Source of the DNA: Pseudomonas sp. ERMR1:02
GTDB taxonomy: Bacteria > Pseudomonadota > Gammaproteobacteria > Pseudomonadales > Pseudomonadaceae
Direction: 5' to 3'
Assembly (NCBI RefSeq): GCF_002277815.1
Contig: NZ_NKJI01000002.1
Coordinates: forward strand, 1 to 64,000
DNA length: 64,000 nt
Positions 58,701 to 64,000 of this stretch are shown here, piece after piece. Positions within the stretch are counted from its first letter, which is position 1; the number at the start of each line of letters is the position of its first letter. Position numbers and translations under genes: made by a program. Below the pieces are notes generated by a model. The model saw only the letters and a list, made by a program, of their open reading frames with translations. It searched no databases and had not been told where the DNA came from.

Positions 58701-59631
58701 CAATAACGTCCATTTATTCGAAAGGCAGACTCTGAATGGCTTTCTGGATTGCTTCCCGAACCTGCGTACCTTGAACCTGCAAGACACAGACTTGCGAGTG
58801 CCTAACTTGGCCGGGGAGCTGGAGAGTGTACTGCCGGCAACAATCCCCCAGTTGCAGCACCTCACTACTTTGAATTTGCGCTCCACACGATTGACGTTGC
58901 GCGAACAAACGGCAGGGCAACTGAGTCAGCTGGTTAATCTGCAATCACTGGATATGAGCGATAACCCGTTGGGCGTGCCCCCTGTAGTGCTGGGAATGAA
59001 CCAATTGCGATCACTGAGACTGAACGATACGGGCATCACCACTTGCCCGGTCGGGATAATGGATCAGCCTTACCTGACGGCCCTGGATTTGAGTAATAAT
59101 CAGATTCGTCGTGTCCCGCAGGCAGTCCTGAATCAGGCCATCGCCAGAGACCGCGTACTGCTGAGGGGCAACCCGTTGACCGATGAGGACACCTTGCAAC
59201 GGCTGATCAGGCATCGGGAACAAACGGGCATCAACTTGTGGCTGAACAGTCCGGGTGTTAGCTATTCAGATCCGGCTGTGTGGTTGCGCGACATTGCAGC
59301 AGATCAGCAAGAAGCCCGGCTGCAGATATGGCATCGATTAGCGCTTAAACGTTCCGGTTTGCGGTTTTTGGGGACCATCAATGCACTAACCCTTACCCCG
59401 GATTTCCTGGTCGGTTATCTGGACCTTCAGGCGCGGGTATGGCAACTCTTGAATGCTGCGGATGCATCGGTTGAGCTGTGGGAGCGCTTGGTACAGGTAG
59501 TTCCCCGGGCATTGGCGTCAGCTGACAACCCGTTTGTCGTGTTCACGGCAATGGAAGACCGCGCAAGCCTTTACGCCAACTGGGTGGCGGTGGGGCAACC
59601 GTTTCCGGTGGGAGAGAATCAACCGCTATAG
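55731..59631 (+). CDS. Dermonecrotic-toxin/LRR/NEL-type effector-like protein, C-terminus truncated (two frameshifts)
   Basis: About 1300 residues after two repairs: near 55891 (ATTGATCC to ATTGGATCC, giving RALDPQSALLVTLDYDYRG) and near 57232 (GCATTGG to GCATTTGG, giving ERLHLAKAEHAGG). The first two thirds are the dermonecrotic toxin/DUF6543-like region (RRTIPQSYGPQTQ, RVLLYVPGNSSPLHEF). Six or so leucine-rich repeats follow near codons 1010-1150 (FPNLRTLNLQDTDLRVPNL, LRSLRLNDTGITTCPV, LTALDLSNNQIRRVP). The NEL E3 ligase part starts at LLRGNPLTDEDTLQRLI but is cut after about 120 residues. The catalytic CxD position reads ASADNPFVVF, with Ser for Cys. The stop codon lies at the edge of a REP element. 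Ligase activity is therefore unlikely. Confidence 0.8.
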
Positions 59632-59709
59632 AAGCGAGCTTGCTCGCGAAGGGGTGTCAGCCACATCAGTGCCGACTGACACACCATCGCGAGCAAGCTC
59701 GCTCCTACA
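59629..59709. repeat. REP pair at the NEL-like gene end
   Basis: TAGAAGCGAGCTTGCTCGCG (one change from GTAGGAGCGAGC) faces CGCGAGCAAGCTCGCTCCTA; inner stems TGTCAG/CTGACA. Its first three bases are the stop codon of the upstream gene. Confidence 0.87.
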
Positions 59710-59723
59710 CAAAAACGGCGATT

Positions 59724-60218
59724 TTAGCGACGACGGAACAGCGGCAGCGGTTCGTCGGTGGCGGCCTGGTAGGTCACCGAGAAGTCCTTGAGACCTTCCA
59801 GGGCTTCGTACGGGTCTTTGTCGGCGCGGATCGCAAATGCATCGAACCCGCAGCGGTGCAGGTAGAACAGTTGGTCGCGCAAAATATCGCCAATCGCCCG
59901 CAGTTCGCCTTTGAAACCATAACGGTCACGCAGCAGACGGGCATTGGAGTAGTTGCGGCCATCGGTGAAAGCCGGGAAGTTCAAGGCGATGACCTGGAAA
60001 TTCGCCACGTCTTCACCGATCTCTTCGGCTTCTTCGTCAGCATCCAGCCACACGCCCAGACCGCCATCGCGGGCCAGGAGCATGCGGCTGTGTTCGCGCC
60101 ACAGCTGCAGCGGGACGATGTAATCGTCGCAATTGGTGATTTCGTCGATGTTGAAGTCCTTGGGCAACAGGTGCCAGGTTTCGTCGACGACTTCGTTGTT
60201 CTTAATGATTCGCTGCAT
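59724..60218 (-). CDS. DUF934 protein, CysI partner
   Basis: A 164-residue cytoplasmic protein of the DUF934 family (MQRIIKNNEVVDETWHLLP..., ALNFPAFTDGRNYSNARLLR, GDILRDQLFYLHRCGFDAFA). The conserved F-DGR-YS-AR-LR text matches. It overlaps the cysI stop by 17 bases, an arrangement seen widely in Pseudomonas and Burkholderia. It is thought to support assimilatory sulfite reduction, possibly in electron supply; the exact role is not established. A longer in-frame start at 60296 lies inside cysI and is rejected. Confidence 0.93.
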   Translation of the reverse strand: MQRIIKNNEVVDETWHLLPKDFNIDEITNCDDYIVPLQLWREHSRMLLARDGGLGVWLDADEEAEEIGEDVANFQVIALNFPAFTDGRNYSNARLLRDRYGFKGELRAIGDILRDQLFYLHRCGFDAFAIRADKDPYEALEGLKDFSVTYQAATDEPLPLFRRR

Positions 60219-61860
60219 AGACGCGCTCCTTGAAGAGGTCGATGCCAATACGCTGATAGGTGTCGATGAAACGCTCGTCTTCGGTACGTTGTTCAATGTA
60301 CACGTTGATCAGCTTTTCGATCACGTCAGGCATGGCTTCCTGGGCAAAGGACGGGCCGAGGATCTTGCCCAGGCTGGCGTCGCGACTGGCGCTGCCGCCT
60401 AGGGAAACCTGATAGAACTCTTCACCTTTCTTGTCCACCCCCAAAATGCCGATGTGACCGACGTGGTGGTGACCACAGGCGTTCATGCAACCGGAAATGT
60501 TCAGGTCCAGTTCGCCGATGTCGAACAGGTAGTCCAGGTCATCGAAACGGCGCTGGATCGATTCGGCGATCGGGATCGACTTGGCGTTGGCCAGGGAGCA
60601 GAAGTCGCCACCCGGGCAGCAGATGATGTCGGTCAGCAGGCCGATGTTCGGTGTGGCAAAACCTTTCTCGCGCAACTCGCCCCACAGGGTGAACAGCTTG
60701 TCCTGTTCGATGTCGGCCAGGATGATGTTCTGTTCGTGGGAGGTGCGCATTTGACCGAAGCTGTAGCGATCGGCCAGGTCGGCGACGGCGTCGAGCTGCT
60801 TGTCGGTGATGTCGCCCGGCGCAACGCCGGTCGGCTTCAGGGACAGGGTCACGGCCACATAGCCTGGCTTCTTGTGCGCCAGGGTGTTGCGGCTGCGCCA
60901 GCGGGCGAAACCCGGATGTGCTTTGTCGAGCTCGGCCAGTTGGGCGCTCTGGTTGTCCAGGGCCTTGTAGTCCGGATCGACGAAGTGTTTGGCGACGCGA
61001 TGCAGTTCGGCTTCGGTCAATGTGGTCTGGCCACCGCGCAGGTGCTCCATTTCCGCATCGACTTTTTGCGCAAAGACTTCAGGCGTCAGCGCTTTTACCA
61101 GGATCTTGATACGTGCCTTGTATTTGTTGTCGCGACGGCCATAGCGGTTGTAAACACGCAGGATGGCGTCGAGGTAGCTCAACAGGTCTTGCCATGGCAG
61201 GAATTCATTGATGAACGCGCCCACCACCGGTGTACGGCCCAGACCACCACCGACCAGGACACGGAAACCCAGTTCGCCAGCGGCGTTGTGCACCGGCTCA
61301 AGGCCGATGTCGTGGACTTCGATGGCAGCGCGGTCGGCGGTCGAACCGTTGACGGCGATCTTGAATTTACGCGGCAGATAGGCGAATTCCGGGTGGAACG
61401 TGGTCCACTGACGGACGATCTCGCACCATGGACGCGGGTCGATCAACTCGTCTGCAGCGACACCGGCGAACTGGTCGGTGGTGACGTTGCGCAGGCAGTT
61501 GCCGCTGGTCTGGATCGCGTGCATCTGCACGGTGGCCAGTTCAGCCAGGATGTCTGGAATGTCTTCCACGGCCGGCCAGTTGAACTGCACGTTCTGCCGG
61601 GTGCTGATGTGGGCATAGCCCTTATCGTAGTCACGGGCAATTTTGGCCATCATTCGCATCTGGCGCGAAGTCAGTTGGCCGTAAGGCACCGCAACACGCA
61701 ACATCGGCGCGAAACGCTGGATATAAAGCCCGTTCTGCAGGCGCAGGGGGCGGAATTCTTCTTCGCTCAGCTCGCCTGCCAGATAGCGTCGGGTCTGATC
61801 ACGGAACTGCTTGACGCGGTCCTCGATGATCCGCTGATCGTACTCGTCGTATACGTACAT
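60202..61860 (-). CDS. cysI: Sulfite reductase hemoprotein (CysI)
   Basis: 552 residues, ATG 61860 (MYVYDEYDQRIIEDRVKQFR). It has ferredoxin-like half-domains and a siroheme/[4Fe-4S] site: cysteines in CCPGGDFCSLANAKS and NISGCMNACGHHHVG. Siroheme-contact segments include HISTRQNVQFNWP and TSGNCLRNVTTDQFAG. It reduces sulfite to sulfide for cysteine synthesis. In this genus it is encoded with DUF934 rather than CysJ, so the electron donor may be a ferredoxin-type partner. The gap 61861-62154 has no other gene that I can see. Confidence 0.96.
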   Translation of the reverse strand: MYVYDEYDQRIIEDRVKQFRDQTRRYLAGELSEEEFRPLRLQNGLYIQRFAPMLRVAVPYGQLTSRQMRMMAKIARDYDKGYAHISTRQNVQFNWPAVEDIPDILAELATVQMHAIQTSGNCLRNVTTDQFAGVAADELIDPRPWCEIVRQWTTFHPEFAYLPRKFKIAVNGSTADRAAIEVHDIGLEPVHNAAGELGFRVLVGGGLGRTPVVGAFINEFLPWQDLLSYLDAILRVYNRYGRRDNKYKARIKILVKALTPEVFAQKVDAEMEHLRGGQTTLTEAELHRVAKHFVDPDYKALDNQSAQLAELDKAHPGFARWRSRNTLAHKKPGYVAVTLSLKPTGVAPGDITDKQLDAVADLADRYSFGQMRTSHEQNIILADIEQDKLFTLWGELREKGFATPNIGLLTDIICCPGGDFCSLANAKSIPIAESIQRRFDDLDYLFDIGELDLNISGCMNACGHHHVGHIGILGVDKKGEEFYQVSLGGSASRDASLGKILGPSFAQEAMPDVIEKLINVYIEQRTEDERFIDTYQRIGIDLFKERVYAANH

Positions 61861-62154
61861 ATAAGTCCTGTTCTCAGGCTTGGGTCGCTCGGATACAGCG
61901 GCGTTTATTTGCTTGCTGGTTGTCCGATGAAACCTCTGCAATTCTGCGCGCACGGCCGCGCACTCCCTACGGAGCCGGGGCAAGATACCAGTTTGCAGTT
62001 ATGCGCAAAAGTGATGTTTGAATATATGCAAAGAACCAAATCGCCTAACGAGAATAGTTGTCAGCTAACCCACATTTGTCGTGCGGGCAATCATCGTCTT
62101 AACTCTGGTCGAGTCTTTATGCAATCACCGATAAAACCGACAAGAGGCGATGCA

Positions 62155-62268
62155 ATGAGCAACCCAACCAAAGCAAGGAAAAGCGATAGTACGGTCGATG
62201 CTTGGGCGATTCTGTTCCTGATCATTCTGGTCGTCAGCACGGCAATATTTTGGGTCAGTCATCAATAA
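62155..62268 (+). CDS. Small single-helix membrane protein (37 residues)
   Basis: ATG 62155 is preceded by AAGAGGCGATGCA, a good ribosome binding site. The N-terminus is polar and basic (MSNPTKARKSDSTVDAW). It is followed by one membrane helix (AILFLIILVVSTAIFWV) and SHQ. A positive-inside N-terminus suggests an N-in topology. The function is unknown. It lies upstream of the sugar-type binding protein gene (115-base gap). Confidence 0.72.
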   Translation: MSNPTKARKSDSTVDAWAILFLIILVVSTAIFWVSHQ

Positions 62269-62383
62269 CCGACATGTCCGGGTCTCGTTCCGACGATGGT
62301 CGGACAAAAACCGTAATAAACGCCGTTTTTCGGGCGTTCGCTGGCTATAATGCGCGGCGAATTTCCGGGGGCTCGGACGACTA

Positions 62384-63469
62384 ATGTTGAAGTTTCTGTG
62401 TGGCGTATTGCTGGCGCTGGGTATGGTCGTGGGACCTTGCGCTCAGGCGGCGTCGGTGCTGTTCCTCAACCCGGGAAACACCAAAGAAGCTTTCTGGGTC
62501 AGTTACTCGCAATTCATGCAGGCGGCGGCCAAGGACCTCGGCATGGATTTGCGCATCGAGTATTCCGACCGCGACTCCGAGATCGCCATCAAGCAGGCGC
62601 GCGAAGCCCTGAAGGGGCCAAAACGGCCTGACTATCTGGTGTTCGTCAACGAGCAGTACATCGCTCCCGAGATCCTGCGCCTGGCCCAGGGCAGCGGAGT
62701 GAAGCTGTTTATCGTCAACAACGCCCTGACCCCGGATCAGATGCGACTACTTGGCGCCCGGCCCGACAAATACCCCGATTGGGTGGGTAGCCTTGTGCCC
62801 AACGACGAGGAGGGCGGCTACCTGATGCTCAAGGAACTGATCCGCTTGCACCCTCCCGTTGCGCCTGGTCAGTACATTGACCTGCTGGCGTTTTCCGGGC
62901 TGAAAATCACGCCTTCTGCGCAGTTGCGTGAAAAGGGTATGCGCCGGGCATTGGCCGAGCACCCTGAAGTGCGCCTGCGCCAGTTGGTATACGGCGGCTG
63001 GACCCGGGAACGGGCGTATGAACAGGCCAAGGTGTTGTTCAAACGCTATCCGCAGGCGTCACTGATCTGGTCAGCCAATGACGAAATGGCCTTCGGTGTG
63101 ATGCGGGCCTTTGAAGAGTCGGGGGGCAAACCGGGCAAGGATGCGTTGTTCGGTACCATCAACAGCTCGCCGGCAGCGTTGAACGCGTTGCTGGACGACC
63201 GTTTGAGCGTGTTGTTGGGTGGGCACTTCAGCCTGGGTGGCTGGGCGCTGGTGCAGTTGCATGACTACGACGACGGCGTCGACATCAGCCAGTACGGCGG
63301 TCGCGACCGACAGATTGCGCTATTGCAGCTGATTGACCGGGCACAAGCCAGGCGACTGCTGGCGATGGGCGCCGCACAGGATTTCGGTGTGGATTTTCAC
63401 AAGCTCTCGGCCAAGGGACGACCGACTTCGTATCGTTACCCGTTCAGCCTGCAAACCCTGATGCACTAA
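62384..63469 (+). CDS. Periplasmic sugar-type substrate-binding protein
   Basis: 361 residues with a signal peptide (MLKFLCGVLLALGMVVGPCAQA-A). The fold is of the Peripla_BP_4/LacI-like class: SVLFLNPGNTKEAFWVSYSQ, DYLVFVNEQYIAPEILRLAQ, SLIWSANDEMAFGVMRAFEE and LGGHFSLGGWALVQLHDYDD. No permease or ATPase is adjacent, so it may serve as a sensor partner (for a membrane kinase or cyclase) rather than in transport. ATG 62384 is chosen because the next Met lies within the signal peptide. Confidence 0.88.
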   Translation: MLKFLCGVLLALGMVVGPCAQAASVLFLNPGNTKEAFWVSYSQFMQAAAKDLGMDLRIEYSDRDSEIAIKQAREALKGPKRPDYLVFVNEQYIAPEILRLAQGSGVKLFIVNNALTPDQMRLLGARPDKYPDWVGSLVPNDEEGGYLMLKELIRLHPPVAPGQYIDLLAFSGLKITPSAQLREKGMRRALAEHPEVRLRQLVYGGWTRERAYEQAKVLFKRYPQASLIWSANDEMAFGVMRAFEESGGKPGKDALFGTINSSPAALNALLDDRLSVLLGGHFSLGGWALVQLHDYDDGVDISQYGGRDRQIALLQLIDRAQARRLLAMGAAQDFGVDFHKLSAKGRPTSYRYPFSLQTLMH

Positions 63470-63684
63470 ACCTTTGCCAGATGCACCACCAGCTGCACGA
63501 TGCCGTAGAGCGTCAAGGCGAACACCACCGTGAACAGAATTCCCAGCATCACGAAATGACTCGGCTTGCCATGGGTGAAGTCCCGCGCACGGTTCTTCCC
63601 GCTCTGCACCCCGAACGCCGCAGCCAAGACGCTGTGCAGCATCTGCCAGAAGGTTGGCGGTTTGTTGTCGACTGGATCGTCCAT
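63466..63684 (-). CDS. DUF2970 small membrane protein
   Basis: 72 residues from ATG 63684 (MDDPVDNKPPTFWQMLHSVL), after CGAGGGATTT. The family motif FGVQSGKNRARDF is followed by one membrane helix (HFVMLGILFTVVFALTLYGI). The function is unknown. It converges with the binding-protein gene, the two stops overlapping by four bases. Confidence 0.9.
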   Translation of the reverse strand: MDDPVDNKPPTFWQMLHSVLAAAFGVQSGKNRARDFTHGKPSHFVMLGILFTVVFALTLYGIVQLVVHLAKV

Positions 63685-63758
63685 AAATCCCTCGTCACGA
63701 ATGTGTGAGAGGTAAGCATAGACAATCCACGGCGTGCCTCTCTGGGGGGAGGAAAAAA

Positions 63759-63839
63759 CTGTAGGAGCGAGGCTTGCCCGCGAAGAAGGCACCACGGTCT
63801 CACAGGGAGACCGTGTCATCGTTCTTCGCGGGCAAGCCT
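63759..63839. repeat. REP pair interrupted on the right
   Basis: Left arm CTGTAGGAGCGAGGCTTGCC and inner stem GAAGAA/TTCTTC are normal, but the right arm stops at CGCGGGCAAGCCT, where CGCTCCTACAG should follow. Foreign sequence begins there (TGTTGTGGCTCAATG). Confidence 0.85.
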
Positions 63840-64000
63840 GTTGTGGCTCAATGATTTTGGACCATGATGTAGGAGTATCGACCTAAGGAAGCATCATGGG
63901 ATATCGGGTTGTTAACGCCGAGGAAAAAGCAGAAGCCATTCGCTTGGTTGTCGAGATGAAATGCTCCATACCTCAAGCCTGTGAGCTTACGGGAGTGGGC
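63839..64000 (+). mobile_element. Probable insertion sequence, left end (partial)
   Basis: The sequence that breaks the REP right arm starts TGTTGTGGCTCAATGATTTT and contains a transposase-like start 57 bases in. Insertion of IS elements into REP arms is well known in Pseudomonas. The right end and any target duplication are outside the window, so family (perhaps IS3-like, given the TG end and short HTH first frame) is not settled. Confidence 0.6.
63896..64000 (+). CDS. Transposase N-terminus (helix-turn-helix), partial
   Basis: ATG 63896 follows CTAAGGAAGCATC. The first 35 codons read MGYRVVNAEEKAEAIRLVVE then MKCSIPQACELTGVG, a helix-turn-helix start typical of IS3-type OrfA proteins, running off the window end. 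Confidence 0.6.
   Translation, partial: MGYRVVNAEEKAEAIRLVVEMKCSIPQACELTGVG

Noticed and set aside
59724..60296. Longer start for DUF934 at 60296
   Set aside because: It would add 26 residues lying inside cysI; ATG 60218 starts the family sequence.
62280..62330. Hairpin TCCGAC-GATG-GTCGGA as a terminator for the 37-residue gene
   Set aside because: On the plus strand it is followed by A residues rather than T residues, and the stem is only six pairs.
63549..63819. Longer or alternative frames over the DUF2970 gene (117 and 84 codons)
   Set aside because: They read into or across the REP element; ATG 63684 has a proper ribosome binding site and gives the normal family length.

Overview
The window is a chromosomal segment of a Pseudomonas, most likely of the P. 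fluorescens group. This rests on GC-rich coding sequence, the lexA2-imuA-imuB-dnaE2 cassette, the cysI-DUF934 pair, sohB, and many Pseudomonas REP-type palindromes (GTAGGAGCGAGC...GCTCGCTCCTAC and a GATCGTTCCCACGC class). The species is inference; no rRNA or tRNA gene is seen.

Layout. 1-7 kb: end of a DMT/EamA permease, then an AT-richer block of three genes of unknown function (515-3853, minus), a FUSC transporter and a GapN-like aldehyde dehydrogenase. 7-8 kb: a DyP peroxidase. 8.1-15.6 kb: one plus-strand cluster of a HutC/GntR regulator with a palindromic operator, an AprA-like flavoprotein, an AprB-like two-cluster ferredoxin, an SsuABC/TauABC-like importer whose binding protein has an extra NosL-like C-terminus, a HEAT-repeat protein and a DUF971 protein. 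15.8-21.5 kb: cupin, monooxygenase-like protein, two LysR regulators, a TorF-like porin and a periplasmic amidohydrolase. 22-27.8 kb: the SOS mutasome operon lexA2-imuA-imuB-dnaE2 with its operator. 27.9-35.9 kb: a polyamine-type ABC importer, cytosine deaminase-like and chlorohydrolase-like enzymes, a deleted flavin reductase and a divergent FadR-type regulator. 36-38.7 kb: a UvrA2 paralogue between two like repeats. 38.8-44.3 kb: a six-gene overlapping operon rsbR-rsbS-rsbT-[ATPase/PP2C]-histidine kinase-hybrid kinase, a stressosome-type module wired to two-component proteins. 44.5-55.5 kb: DUF4142, DUF465, a sterol desaturase/SRPBCC fusion, a LysR regulator, a GH63/MGH1-like glucosidase, an amidohydrolase, SCP2, histidine phosphatase and SohB. 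55.7-59.6 kb: a dermonecrotic-toxin/LRR/NEL-type protein whose ligase domain is cut short at a REP element. 59.7-63.7 kb: DUF934-cysI (sulfite reduction), a 37-residue membrane peptide, a sugar-type binding protein and DUF2970. The window ends in a probable insertion sequence that interrupts a REP element.

A feature of the whole window is that about twenty reading-frame breaks are each repaired by adding one base (once two), mostly in a short homopolymer. I read most as consensus errors rather than true pseudogenes and annotate the genes as single units. The two regions I judge most worth following up are the AprAB-like/importer/HEAT/DUF971 cluster and the RST-two-component operon.
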